Position numbers and translations under genes: made by a program. From contig OX123183.2 in the NCBI GenBank assembly GCA_944739405.2, forward strand, positions 122,458,331-122,522,330: a stretch of DNA of 64,000 bases, read 5' to 3'. A model generated the notes under the pieces. That model searched no databases. It had not been told where the DNA came from and was given only the letters and a program-made list of their open reading frames with translations. This document shows, in pieces, positions 44,605-57,000 of the stretch (its first letter is position 1; every line of letters starts with the position of its first letter). Origin of the DNA: Euclidia mi. Lineage: Eukaryota; Arthropoda; Insecta; Lepidoptera; Erebidae.

Positions 44605-44711
44605 ATAACGGGATTGCGTTTACGTTTCGAGTAGAGGTGTATCGAGATCTTTAGTACTTAGAACATAATTTTATGGAATTTGACTGAATGTATATGTTTT
44701 TTTTTATATAG

Positions 44712-44910
44712 TAATAGGCGGCAAACGAGCAGACGGATCGTCTGATGGTAAGCAATTACCGCCGCCCATAGACACAAGCAACACCACAGGAGTCACACGT
44801 GCGTTGCCGCCCCTTGGGGTTGGGAAAAGGGATAAGATGAGGAGTTGGATGAGGGAGAAGGGATAGGGAATAGGGCCTCCGGCACTCTCACTCACCGAAC
44901 GAAAGGCAAC
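44712..44910 (+). repeat. Dispersed repeat family C
   Basis: GGCGGCAAACGAGCAGACGG ... TACCGCCGCCCATAGACAC ... TCTCACTCACCGAACG. Other copies: 49785 (plus) and 47170 (minus). A common short Lepidoptera-type repeat. Confidence 0.7.
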
Positions 44911-46111
44911 AGTTTAAGTACAATTACTTCACGTCGATTTATTATTTATACAAATTAAACTGAATATGTAATCGATTTTAGCAATAAAAGTTCTTAAATA
45001 CATGTAATGGTACCTATACTTATTATATATGGAATAAACATTGTTTCTTGTTGTCTGGTTCTAAGTTATCTCCGAAATTACTGGAGGCATTTTGACAGAG
45101 ATGCCACCGGGTTTACACCCACGGAGACACACGGAACCACTTTTCAAAGATACATGCGACTTAACTTTGACTCTTGAAGTTTGGAGTCGTCAATACAGAA
45201 GAGTACTATTAGTAGAAACAGTCGGTATGATGATGATATCACACTGATCTAAGTCATAAAATATCGCTATCCATTTGGGTCGATCGGACAGCTGTGTGGT
45301 AAAGCTAATATTGTGTCAAATCTGGATAGAACAGAAAACGGACCCCGAGCTGCAAGACAAATTTTAATGTCTTAGCTATAACCGGGATAACGCTTACTAG
45401 AACAATGATGACTGTTTAATTTTACTTTCTCATTTAAACGTTGTATGTTGTATGGATAACGTGGTTTTCCACTGACCGCATTATTCTGTTACACACAATA
45501 CAATTGCAGATAAAATCACATCGCGTGAACATTTGCGTGCAAAATTTAACAAACTTTTTACCCTGGTATAAATTACGATGCAGACGAAAATTGTGGTTGA
45601 AAAACGACGCTGCTGCAAACATTGTGTTGTGAATTAACCATTGTTTTCTTATTTGTATATGAAAGGAAACTGATATTATTAAAATGAATATAGTTTTGCT
45701 ACGAAATAACCCAGCCTATCGCAACTTTTTGTTCCGTTATGTGACATGTACTTTGTGGTTTTTACCGCCCATACAAACGTGGCCTGGCCTGCCCAGTCCC
45801 ATTTTAACTTGTGAATCGAGTTAACTTGTTTCTAATAACTTGGGTTTTTCCGTTAGAATAGGCTCGCCCCCTATTACTTGGGACTAAAATAAATCTGGCG
45901 AAAAGTGGATGTAGTAATATACCTCTGCCTACCTCTTCGGGGATATCCCCTAAGAAGTAGTCATTCATATATAGAATGAATGAATAATAACTTGTACAAT
46001 ATTTTACATGGCGCCTAGATTGACTTATCTTATTGTTTAACATTTATGTTTATTTTATTAAGTGCGTCCCTAATGTCCTTGGCTGTTTCCCAACGTTTTA
46101 GGGAGAAAGCC
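44911..46111. other. Repeat scraps, no gene recognised
   Basis: Contains a SINE T4 3' tail near 45287-45400 (CGGACCCCGAGCTGC ... GGGATAACGC) and a SINE T2 tail at 45843-45955. Two overlapping 62-63-codon ORFs near 45440 lie on opposite strands and are unsupported. Confidence 0.5.
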
Positions 46112-46114
46112 TAA

Positions 46115-46554
46115 GGGTCGGAACATATCTGACGGAAGATGCGTCGCGTATTATCGGTCGCGTAACGCCAAAACATACAAATATATAGAAAAACATTCAA
46201 CCTTTCACACCTGACCGATGATCCGTTAATACGTCGAGCGTACAGCCACTGTTCCGTTTCCGTCAACGCATTATCGGTCGACGTCGCGCGCACCACGCAC
46301 CACGTGAATTTTTAACTGACGCGTTGGGTGCCGTTTTAAAATTAAATGTCATACAAAGCAACCGCACTGTACTTAGTTGCTGAACGCAGAAACTGACTAG
46401 ACCGGTAATGTAGCAGGTCTAATTTGATGGAATAGACGCGACCGATGTAGATACGCTCGACGCATTTTCCGTCAGATGTGTACCGACTCATTTGACGGAA
46501 TAGACGCGACCGAAGATACGTTCGACGCATCTTCCGTCAGATATGTGGCGACCC
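46115..46554. mobile_element. 440-bp Harbinger-like MITE, copy C
   Basis: TIRs GGGTCGGAACATATCTGACGG / CGTCAGATATGTGGCGACCC, flanked by TAA on both sides (46112-46114, 46555-46557). It shares the subterminal CGACGCATTTTCCGTCAGATG blocks of copies A and B. It appears to be an internally deleted short form. Confidence 0.8.
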
Positions 46555-47169
46555 TAATTGTTAATGTCTTACTGATTGCTTTGTTAATCGTATTTTAATA
46601 TTAGAATTGTTCGTCCCGTATAACAGTAATATTGTGAAACTACAACCAAGAGAACAGAAGACTGCCATGCAGAGTACATTAAAGCTGTATGACGCATATA
46701 AAAGATGTGATTTGAGTCTCAGATTTATTTTGATGATCTCTCGGAGCATTAGATTTAGCATTTTATTTTCATATATTTGCGACTATAAGGTCTATATTGT
46801 CTTTGCAACAACACATATCAATAACAATCAAAAGCGTGGCACCTAAAAGTGAAGTGTGCCATTCATGAACGTTTTATTTTAGCATTTCCCTACTTGCAAA
46901 GTGCTTTTGTACATAAATAAGTAGCTGTTTTTATACAAAATACGAATTCCCTATTTCCACAAAGACGTGGCATATTAATCTTAAGTCGCGTGTTAACACA
47001 CAATCCATCAGAACCGTTTATCCCTACATAATACGCAACTTTATTGATGGCCTTCCTTCATCCCTTCCAAAAATATGGCACCCACGTACAAGATGAAGGG
47101 CGTCAGCTGTGTGGACTTAAACTGCGTGCCAGGGATGAGCTAAGCTAAGTGGTGTGCAGGGATAAGGTA

Positions 47170-47370
47170 CTAGACCTTGCTGAATTTAGTATGTCTGTCT
47201 CGACCGGCTAAGTACTACCATCTGATGCGTTTCTTTCGGTGCGTGAGAGTGCCAGTGGCCCCGTCCCCTTTTCCTTCTCGATGGCCCGCTAATCCTCCTA
47301 TTCTTATTCCTATCCTTGCGATAAGCAGTGTCATGGCTGCGATTTCACACACAGACATGCCATAAGCCAA
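47170..47370 (-). repeat. Family C repeat, minus
   Basis: Read on the minus strand it follows the family C order, ending (plus) TCGACCGGCTAAGTACTACC near its right boundary of homology. Degenerate. Confidence 0.5.
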
Positions 47371-47677
47371 GTTTACCATTTACCACCAGGAAGACCACAA
47401 GTTCGTATATCTACAGCTAGCAATAAAACATGTCCTCTAATATTAACAGGTTAGCTGAGCGATGCTAGGAAAAATAAAGGGATACTAGTGACGAATGTTA
47501 ACCACGCTCTGCTCAGCTCGCATGACTTTTACAAATAGCTGTAAGCTTCCCAGTTCATATTTGACCGTTGCTAACGTTTTGGCAAAGATAAGAAAATGAT
47601 GTTTATTTGTGAAATGGAAAACGGCACTCGTTGTTTTGATCGGCGGTTTTCGTTATGTTACTCCTAACTCAAACTTG

Positions 47678-47920
47678 TCCGTGTGGTGACGGATTAAGAA
47701 TACTGAATGTCACCATCCCATATCATCCCATGGGTGTCGTAAGAGCCGATAGAGGGAGTATATTATGCAGAGAACAGCACTGTAAGAGAAGGAAAACTTG
47801 ATACAAACACTATACCAACCCGTTTGGCCAGCGTGGTATAGTAGGCCAATTCCTCCTTTCAAAGGAGAGGCCTAGTCCAGTAGTGGACTGTTAAAGGCTG
47901 ATGATGATGATGATGATGAA
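47678..47920 (+). repeat. Family B repeat with (GATGAT)n tail
   Basis: A well-preserved copy ending in GATGATGATGATGATGATG. Absent from unit 2 at the equivalent place, so it inserted after the duplication. Confidence 0.8.
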
Positions 47921-48525
47921 CTCAAACTCCTACCTTAGTCCTAACATTTATTTCGAAAATGTTTAGTTGTAGGCTTCATCGTTCTTTTACGCAAGGGTAA
48001 TATTATATTATTTAACGTTAAGCAGTTAAAACTGTATTACATACCAAGAATAAAAACTCGTATGATGTAACAATTTTTGTTTTTTATAAGGTTTTGTCGC
48101 TTAGCGACTATATTACGTTTAAAGCTTCTGAAACAAAAAAAAATGAAACTATTTTTGCATCAACAATTTTCTGCAGCCAAAAGTTCAAATTCCTAAAAAC
48201 ATGGCGCCATTCTTGCAATTCTTCCTGAATGAAATTTTCAGCTAAAGAACGTTGCGTTTTATTTTTGTGGTGCAGCCTGGTTGCACAGCGGTAGCGTTGA
48301 ATGTTTAGCAAAGGACGGTTCCGGGTTGAAAACTATTGTACATTTTGGAGCAAATGCCAACACGCAACTGAAAACTACGAGATTGCGTAAGAAATTAAAC
48401 AAGCTTTTGCCGTGGTAAAACTTTTCTTGATACATTCAGTTTATGTACATGGATTTTATACTTTTAAAATTGATTATTACAAACTTTAAACTTTTTTTTT
48501 TTAAATACTTACACCTTTAGTAGTA

Positions 48526-48872
48526 GGCAGCGATAGCCTAGTGGAGATACCAACGGACTGCCATGCAGAGGGTATCGGCTTCGAATCCACGGCGCGCCCC
48601 AATGACTTCTCGGAGTTATGTGCGTATTAAATTGTAAATTATCGCTTGCTCCATGACTCGGAGGGCAGTCGTTATATCCCTATATCAGGTCAGTACCTAT
48701 AAACAAACTGACACTAGTCTTAACCATGGAATATCGCTATCCCTTCGGGTTGCGGAGGTCAGATAGGCAGTCGCTCCGTGGAAAAGCTGATATTCAGCCA
48801 AATCCATTAAGACTAGAAAGCGGACCCCGGGTTGAGACCGGGATAACGCTAGGCGTATGATGACTCATACGT
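48526..48872 (+). repeat. SINE T4, full length
   Basis: GTAGGCAGCGATAGCCTAGTGG head with a GGCTTCGAATCC B box. The body runs through GCGGACCCCGGGTTGAG and GGATAACGCTAGGC. Tail-only copies are seen at 45287, 54057 and, inverted, 58555. Confidence 0.75.
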
Positions 48873-49098
48873 CACACCTGTTTCCCGAAGGGGTAAGCAG
48901 AAGTGTAACATTAGTAACATTACACTCACATTTCGCCATGAATTTTTAGGTTCCACGTAATAGGGCTTAGCCTATTGCCATTACTGGGCACATCACCAGA
49001 CTCCGTGCTGCTACTGAGAATTCGGAAAAACCCAGTAATACTTTTGCCCAAACCGGGAATCGAACCCGAGACCCCCGATCAGCAGTCGCATACGTCAA
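48873..49098 (-). repeat. SINE T2, minus, near full length
   Basis: Contains head, body and tail in one copy (plus: ACACCTGTTTCCCGAAGGGG ... AATCGAACCCGAGACC). It shows that the head seen at 31490 and the tails elsewhere are one family. Confidence 0.8.
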
Positions 49099-49784
49099 CT
49101 TAAATATTTACGAAACTTAAATATTTTACGAGCTTTCTTGATATGTGATTTAAAGTAGTGTGAATCCAAGACTAACTTAGTCTTATATTTAGCTAGAGTT
49201 TACCCGCAGCTGCGCCCGCAAGTTGTTTATTTTCCCAATCTCGTGAGAATTTCAGAGACTCCCTTTTTAGTGCACCCCTTTGGTTCTCAAGGAAAATACA
49301 TGCCAAATTGCAGCTTCGCCCAATAGGCTGTGCGTTGTCTTAGTCCCGTCCGTAATAAGGTGGAATGAGTTTAACTTTAAGCATCTTTCTATCCCGGACG
49401 ATAATTAGTAACAATAACCTTCAAAAGCGTGGCGCTAAAAAGTAAGGAAAGCCATTCATAAACGTTTTATTTTAGCACGTCCCTACTTTCTTTCGGAAAA
49501 CTAGCTACGTTTGCATGCAAAGTGCTTTTGTACATAAATATGTAGCTGTTTTTATACAAAATACGAATTCCCTATTTCCACAAAGACGTGGCATATTAAT
49601 CTTAAGTCGCGTTTTAACACACAATCCATCAGAACCGTTTATCCCTACATAATACGCAACTTTATTGATGGCCTTCCTTCATCCCTTCCAAAAATATGGC
49701 ACCCACGTACAAGATGAAGGGCGTCAGCTCTGTGGACTTAGACTGAATAAATCCGCCAGACATCAGAAATGAGCTGACCTGAGC

Positions 49785-49990
49785 GGTGTTTTTTATGGAA
49801 TACGGCGGCAAACGAGCTGTTGAATCGCCTAGTGGTAAACTATTACCGTCGTCCCTGGACAACCGTAGCACCAGAGAAGTCAAGTACGTTACCGGCCTTT
49901 GAGATGGGGAAAAGGGATAAGGAGAGCAGCAGGATTAGGCAGAAGCAAAAAAGAATGGGGCTTCCGTCTCTCTCACTCACCGAAGGCTAC
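49785..49990 (+). repeat. Family C repeat, plus
   Basis: TACGGCGGCAAACGAGCTG ... GTCGTCCCTGGACAACC ... CTCTCACTCACCGAAG. Lies just left of Harbinger copy B. Confidence 0.65.
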
Positions 49991-50005
49991 GCAATAGTAC
50001 ATTTA

Positions 50006-51971
50006 GGGGCGGAACATATCTGACGGAAGATCCGTCGAACGTGTCTTCGGTCGCGTATATTCCGTCAAATGAATCGATACACATCTGACGGAAAATGCGT
50101 CGAGCGTATCTGCACACATTTGCTAAAAGCGTGGCTATTATGCACACATATAAGTTTGTTCGTGCAGGGCCGTACTCAGGGCAGTTCAATATTTTACATA
50201 TTCTTTTACCTAATCATTTTTCGTGTTCCCTGATGTTATGTAGGCACTGAAGTCCGGTAGTTATTTATATTGTAATTCGAGTTTGACTATTAAAAATATG
50301 TCGGACTTAAGAGATTTTTATAGTAGGTAGCTAACAAGCGTTATTTGAATATATTTCCTGTATAGGTATGGAGGTTCAAAATTAAAAGACGATGATACGA
50401 TTTGGTTACGGTTTTTAAGAAAATTTATACAAATGATATAGAAGGGGTTACAGTTGCAGCGCATGACACAAAATGTTTTCTATGTAGGTATTTTAATATA
50501 TAAAGTTTGGAAATTAAAAGGCGTAGCCGTGAGATTTGTTGCCTGTTCTTTCTCATGGTTCTAACTTCTACGCCTCTACGTCGCATTAACTGTAAATGTA
50601 GAATCTTTGGTAAAAATGTGTTCTTCATGTTTTATATTCAATTTTTTTTGTTTAATAAGACAACTCCCTCACTAGAAATAAATCCTGTGTCGCGGGGGAC
50701 TTTACAAACATACAACTAACGGACACAATGAACACTCAGACTCAGACAAATTCTCAGTGTTGGTTTTTAGGTATTTTTAGAAAATATTATTAAAATCATA
50801 AATAATTCTGCCAGACCTTTAGAACCTCATACCTAAAAATTATACCTAAAAATTAGCCCACGATCCAGGCTAGCAAGTATGCGTACATTCATAGCACATA
50901 CTAACACTACATTATTGTACACATTTCGTTTCTGAAAAAATAAGTAAGGTCTGGCGGCCCTGGAATCTTACTCTACTACGCGTCACTCAAAATCACCGAT
51001 CTGGGAATGACATGGATATGGCATGTCCAATACCTACGAATTTAGCGTGCATACCTACGAAATTAGCGTGCATACCTACGAAATGATGGGCAATTTAAAA
51101 TGGCAGCCATTTGGGTTGTACTCCAGAATATAATCGATATCGATATGGAGCCGGTCAGAGGAAAATAATACATTTTTGTAGTAAGTTACTTTAGTTAGTT
51201 TAAATCTTTTGCCAGATTAGTTTATTTCATAATGCAAATGTGGGCGAACATGGCAAAGCGAAGGACGACCCTTGTTTCAAACATGTAACAAAATATTCTC
51301 TGAGAGCCAATATCGATACTGTGTCGCTGAGAAAGTACCGGACATGAATGGCACCATACATACGGTAATGAAACACACAGCCTGAAGCACTGATTCATCT
51401 GGTTTTTAGACATATTTATGCACAAAAACAAAATTATTATGCTCGATATACAACGATTTCACAGCAGATGTATCACAAACCTTGGCAAAAAATATGGCGA
51501 CAGTGGCACGAATGACATTTCTAATAAAATATCGTCATGATTAACTTATTCAGTAAACTAGAGCTATCTAACAAAACGAGACAACACTATGTTTGGTGGC
51601 TTTATGTCGATTTCGTATATATGTGTATAAAAAAATCATGGTTAAATGTGGTTGTAATATTACACATCCGCTTACCCCTCCGGGGATACAGGCGTGAGTC
51701 TATAAAAATAAAAAATATAATAATATATGTTTGTAATGTAATTTTTCTATATGGACTATTTGCCCTCTCCATGTATATTCCTTACTCAATGGTCAAAATT
51801 CACGTGGTTCGTGGTGCGCGCGACGTCGACGGATAATCCGTCAGTACGCTCGACGTACTAACGGATCTTCGGTCAGGTGTGAAAGGTTGAACGTTTTTCT
51901 ATACATTTGTATGTATTGGCGTTACGCGACGGATAAAACGCGACGGATCTTCCGTCAGATATGTTCCCCCC
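50006..51971. mobile_element. Harbinger-like DNA transposon, copy B
   Basis: 1966 bp, flanked by TTA (50003-50005 and 51972-51974). Collinear with copy A over its whole length at high identity, including the same internal SINE T3 tail (50658-50750), the same SINE T2 tail (51638-51712) and the same 21-bp tandem repeat. A minus frame at 50425-50628 with an RRRGVEVRTMRKNRQQ stretch is shared with copy A but is too short to call a transposase. Confidence 0.78.
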
Positions 51972-53195
51972 TTACTGTTAATTTACAGTGATATTCGCTA
52001 ATAAAGAAATAGATATTTCTTTTATCGAGACGCAAAGCTGAATCAGCAAGGCTCTACTACCTTTAAAATTCAGGAATAGCAATATCCGCACAGAGCTATA
52101 CTTGCAAAATAAACTGATAGTAATCGTAAATGTTATCCTCGCTCCGCTTAGCTCGCACATCTTTCATATCTAGCCTTATATGATTGTTACAAAGAGCTGT
52201 AAACTTCCCAGTTTATTTAAGACCCTTGCATCTATTTGGTAAAGATAATAAGATGATGTTTATTTGTGAAATGGAAAGCGGCAGTCGTTGTTTTGAGCGG
52301 CGGTTTTCGCTGAGTAACATTTATATAATTGGCAAATGTTTAGTTTTAGGCTTTGTTGATCTTGTACGCTCATATTTGGGGTAATATAATATTAAAGTAA
52401 TTCTTTAAAAGGTAAAGCAATTAAAACTGTGGCGCGTAATAAAAATAAATATAACTCATTTGACTCTCTTTTATTTAAAATAAGGTTTTGTAGCTACCAC
52501 ATCATAAAACGTTTAAAACTTCTCAAACCAAAAAAATATCGAAACCATTTTTACAACAACATTTTTCTGCAGCCAAAAGTCCAAATTCCTGAAAACATAG
52601 CGCCATTCTTGCAACTCTTCCTGACTGTCATTTTCAGCTAAAGAACGATGCGTTTTATTTTTGTGGTGGCACCAGGCTACAGCGGTGGCTTTGTTTAGCA
52701 ACGGATGGTAACTAACATTCCTGACACAGTTGAAAACTACTAAAGACTACTAGATAACACAAGAAATTAAATTAGCCTTTGCTTGATTCATCCAGTTCAT
52801 GTTCATGGATTTTATAAGTACTTTTAAATTTGGTTATAATAAAAAATGATTTTTTATATACTTTACGAGCTTTCTTGATAGGTGATTTAAAGTAGTGTGA
52901 ATCTGGGACTAACTTTAATTTTATATTTAGCTAGAGGTTGCTCGCAGCTACGCAAGTTGTTTATTTTTCCCAATCTTGTGAGAATTTCAGAAAGTCCCTT
53001 TTTAGTGCACCCGTATGGTCCCCAAGGAAAATACATGCCAAATTGCAGCTTCGCCCAATAGGCTGTGCGATGTCTGCCATTCAGTCAGTAACGGAATAAT
53101 TTTATATTTAGGTACATATGTACAGATTTTAGTCCCGTCCGTAATAAGGCGCAATGAGTTTAACTTTGAGCATCTCTCTATCCCGGACGATTAGG

Positions 53196-53833
53196 CTTAA
53201 CTAAGTTTAAACCACTTTTACTAAATGACTAAGTGCGACTATTTGTAACATTCCAGTCAAATATCACGCGACCTTTGTCGCAAACATTTTTGAGCGCGTG
53301 AAGTAATATTTCAAATAATATTTTTAAACAAATTTTAAGCTCTTCATTTTTGAAAATAGATGTAAAAACTGAGATAATCTCGAGGACCTACTTTTCACCT
53401 TTGACCTTGAATAAATTATGAAAACGACCCAGACACGATAATTTATGAAACTTTACGTGAAAATTCAGCTTATTATCTGTAATTTTGAGGTTGACCCCTT
53501 TTAACAAATAACTGAACCATCTTTCTTCTCTCTTATTTTCCTGTGAGCATGTGGCCAACTCTGATCTCGGAATTTTTAGACTGCCTGAGAGACTGACTAT
53601 AAAGGTTGGCAAACTATTTATCTATCGTCACGGTGCCGGCGTCTTAAATTGGGGTAGGCAGAGACTATGGAACGCCAAATGCTCCGGTTCAAACACATCT
53701 CTTTCGCTTTCTCGACATCCATTAACCTCAACAGGCATGCTCGTCGGTTATGGGTACTTTAATTCGGCAAAATAAATTAAGCATAAAATTAAACCAACTA
53801 ACAAACAATCAAAATAGTTTTTCTTGTCTACAG
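53196..53833. other. Intron or upstream of receptor exon
   Basis: No exon recognised. A repeat scrap at about 53635-53690 (GGGTAGGCAGAGACTATGGAACGCC) is a common Lepidoptera-type sequence. The segment ends in a pyrimidine-rich acceptor, TTTTTCTTGTCTACAG. Confidence 0.5.
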
Positions 53834-54018
53834 ACCTACCAAAGTCCCAATCAAACCGGATCGTGTCGATCCTGGGCCTGTTCGAGCTCTCAGTGGGAGA
53901 CTCCCCGCGGGCAGACGGCGTGTCGGAACTGGCAGCTGCCAAGCTAGCGGTCGATCACGTGAACAGGAGGGGACTTCTGCCTGGGTACCGGCTGCATCTC
54001 ATCACGAATGATACTAAG
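53834..54018 (+). CDS. GABA-B-R3: GABA-B receptor exon (ligand-binding domain)
   Basis: A 185-bp exon after acceptor TTGTCTACAG and before donor AAG|GTATGG. It begins in phase 1 and ends in phase 0. It encodes about 61 residues: VSILGLFELS, then the SELAAAKLAVDHVNRRGLLP helix and YRLHLITNDTK, the first strand-helix-strand of the Venus-flytrap ligand-binding lobe of metabotropic GABA receptors. The joined product NDTK|CDPGVGVDRFF at the next exon fits the insect-type subunit 3 better than R1 or R2, from remembered family features. The receptor sits in neuronal membranes and signals through Gi/o. Codon use is GC-rich compared with the flanks, as expected of a conserved exon. Confidence 0.85.
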
Positions 54019-55844
54019 GTATGGACAAGTTAAGTATGAAGCTGTTGAAGCGAAGGTCAGACAGCAGTCGCTCTGTAGAAAAGATAATATTATAGTCAAA
54101 TCTGACTGGATCTAGTAAGCAGACCCCGGGCTCCAAGGGGAAAAGTCTTGGATTTAACTTGGATAACGCTTGGACGATGATGATGATGATGATGATGATG
54201 ACTATTTATGACATAAGTACGTCACTGATGTAAGAAAGAAACTGCATTTTGAACAAATATAATTATGAGACTTGGCCCTAAGGCCGATTGAGTTGAAACT
54301 AGAATTATCTTTTTATTTTGGCTAAATTGATGATTAATTTTTCGTCTACATGGTAGGCATAGAGCTGTAAGCGGTCATCTTGATGCTTCCTACTGCTGCG
54401 AGTGTTGTGAGTACATAAGACTATACTTTGCGCGCTCCCATAGTACTTGGAATATCGGGATTGGTCGTACGTGTTCGTAGGTGCCCGCACGTGTAAAATT
54501 CGTACGAAAACGTTCTAAAGTGCATACAGCTATGACGAAAACTGTGCGCTTTGACAAATGTCACGGTTTTTTTATCACGGGCTGTCACAAACTGAGTTCG
54601 GTAAGTTAATCAAAACCGATCAGTAAACGCGCATCATTTCTATTAATATGCGCCAAAATATCATGATCTTGCATTTACCTACAATACCTTTAACTAAACC
54701 ATACATTTCCATTAAAACTGAATCTAGATTTCTGAAGAAAATGTTATGAGCCCCAAATGTAAAAAGCCACCCCTCACGGAGCACACAAATTTAAACTTTC
54801 GGATAGGCAATTATCCTTAAACACCAGTATTGTTATAATAATAGCATCTAGTCCTTCAGATAAGAATTAAGGTTCTACCCTTTGAAAGACATTCACAAAT
54901 TATTCCACCCGCGTCCGACCGACCTACCAAACTTTCCTTCAGTGTTTAAACTACCCAAGGCCTGTGTAATTTACAACTTTTGGTGTTAGCCAGCACCTTT
55001 TGTTGAGATCGGCTTGTTAATTTTTTATGGTAGTGGTGAATTGACCGAGTTATTTTGTTATTGGGTAAGATGTCATCAGCCGTTGGACGTTATTGGTTCG
55101 ATTCTTAGATTTGGATGTCAGTCAATCAATTTACTTGTCGTTAACACGTAAAACTCAGATAATTATGTGACTTACTAACAGAAAAACGGACGTGCATACG
55201 GTGGAGGCTTATTAAGAGGGTTTTTAGGTAACCTTTGGGTACGAAGCCTTATAAACATCGATGTATTCCCGAAGTTACATTTGTAAAAGTCAACATCATG
55301 CGTCTGCTTAACACAGTCATAGGCACGCGACCGATTTCGATTGCCGACGCTTCGTGTCCAGCAGTTGCCAGCCATTTTGCTTATACCTTCACTCCAGCTA
55401 GAAGGAGCGTCCTACGCTAGGTTTCCCAAGACGCGGTCTGCACTCAATAAATCTATAATTTCAACCCAGCTTTATTTTACAAAGCATAGTTTAAATTAGA
55501 TTAATCATCAAGAAATGTAAAGTGCTCGCATTATTATGATAAACTTATCAAACTTTAACACAAGTTTCCTAGTTCGAGATTAGTTAAGCGTTACCTTACT
55601 TGCGCAATATAAATCTAGATGCTAAAATTACATCTGACTTGCTAATAAGGCAGAATTTTCAAATATTTAATTCCTTGTAGTAACTTTATATACTTACCTT
55701 TTTATGGAAACGTTCTATTATTCATCATCTTCTTAGCGTATACCAGTAACCTACTAGACTTTCGGGTTAATTTTATAATCTAGACCTTTATTGAGGGTTT
55801 TTAGTTAGTTCGTTAGCTCAATGGTATTGTTTTATTTATTTATA
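54019..55844 (+). other. Receptor intron, first part
   Basis: No coding sequence. It includes a SINE T4 tail with (GATGAT)n at about 54057-54200. The rest shows nothing recognisable. The whole intron is 54019-61760 (7742 bp). Confidence 0.6.
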
Positions 55845-55943
55845 GTCTCACGCCTGTATGCTCTCTCACTTTTGCCCAACCCGGGAATCGAACCCGGGAC
55901 CTCCGATCAGCATTCGCATATGCCATCTACTGGACCATGGAGG
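55845..55943 (-). repeat. SINE T2 head, minus
   Basis: CCCGGGAATCGAACCCGGGACC on the plus strand is the reversed B box. The body is shortened to CTCACGCCTGTATG. Confidence 0.7.
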
Positions 55944-55964
55944 CAGCCCAAGGAAGGCAAGGCT

Positions 55965-56125
55965 CAAGAAACTTCACAAACATATAACCAACAGAAACAA
56001 AAAACACCCAGACTCGAAAAACAATTTGTGGATCACACAAAATGTTGTCTCGTGTGGGGTTCGAACCCACAACAATCGGCGCAACGGCGGCGGTCACTTA
56101 AACCACTACTCCAACTGTGCAGTCA
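55965..56125 (-). repeat. SINE T3, minus
   Basis: GTGTGGGGTTCGAACCCACAAC (reversed B box) and CCAACTGTGCAGTCA (reversed head). The 3' end is cut. Confidence 0.7.
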
Positions 56126-56674
56126 TGAACAGTTTTGTCACAAATAATCTACATTAGTTACTTCTGCAAAATCAACAACAGTCCTTCTTGTAATTGCATT
56201 CACAATCATTTGTGTGTCGCATTAACGTCACGACTGTCGCGTGTTTGCGTAGTGTCTATAGTCGTATTTTCAATTAGACGAAGTCAACTGACATTTACTG
56301 TGTTGTCAGTTTATGATGAAATAAAATTAGTGTTGTGACAAAGTGAATGATTGAAAATGCTCTTGAATGAATGACATTGCCTCGATTGTCTAGTGCTAGT
56401 GAATAGTTAGTGTGCCGAACGGCCGATATCGGGTACAGTGTTCGAATTTTAGGTGTGCTTTGTAGGTTATGTTCCTATAGTATTTATCTATACTGAATAC
56501 CGTTACCGTAGTGTTTTAAACAATAAGGAAAACATAGCGAGGAAACTTGTAAGACTGTTCTATTTTCAATACATCATGAAGTCGAAGCTATAGATGTATA
56601 AAATATAACAATTTAAAAGTAGGTTATGAAAATAAAAAAACATCGCTTATTACATAATTTGTTTTTATTCATCA

Positions 56675-57000
56675 TCAGATAAATAAATCATCACTATCGC
56701 TTTCGGTGACATTAATTATAAATCTGTCTGAAACATTGTCGATCATGTGGTCGAGACCATACATTTTGTCTTCTTCTTGAATTATATGAGACACGCAGCA
56801 GTCGCAGCTACTCCATTTTTCAGGAGTGATATGATGAAGTCCTTTTTCAAAAAGTTTTTTTACTTCTGTCATTTTGAAGGTTTTGTTATTTCTTGCAACA
56901 TATCCTTTAGCCTGCGCCCATACCAACTCAATGGGATTGAGCTCACAGTGGTATGGGGGCATACGTAAAACAATTATCCCATGCTGCATACACAAGCCAT
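56675..57000 (-). pseudogene. Mariner-like transposase, C-terminal part
   Basis: The minus frame has RMPPYHCELNPIELVWAQAK, the third catalytic region of IS630/Tc1/mariner DDE transposases (E in NPIE), then a C-terminal helix region to DSDDLFI and a stop at 56675. It begins at the LINE insertion point. The N-terminal half continues beyond the LINE at about 57860-58060. Confidence 0.85.

Larger units (their letters stand above)
46806..49410. repeat. Tandem segmental duplication, unit 1
   Basis: Blocks 46806-47140, about 47500-48400 and 49120-49410 match, in the same order and orientation, 49414-49750, about 52140-52780 and 52858-53195. The divergence is visible but low in the best blocks. Unit 1 carries its own insertions: family C (47170-47370), family B (47678-47920), SINE T4 and SINE T2. 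Confidence 0.8.
49411..53195. repeat. Tandem segmental duplication, unit 2
   Basis: Second unit, directly adjacent to unit 1. Both end with CCCGTCCGTAATAAGG ... CTATCCCGGACGAT. It carries family C (49785-49990) and Harbinger copy B (50006-51971), neither of which is at the matching place in unit 1. Confidence 0.8.

Noticed and set aside
50425..50628. Arg-rich minus ORF as a Harbinger transposase fragment
   Set aside because: Only 67 codons, no DDE or Myb motif, and broken in copy A; insufficient to call.
54170..54200. (GATGAT)n tract near the receptor exon as an intronic regulatory repeat
   Set aside because: It is the tail of a SINE T4 fragment, as seen in family T4 and B tails elsewhere.
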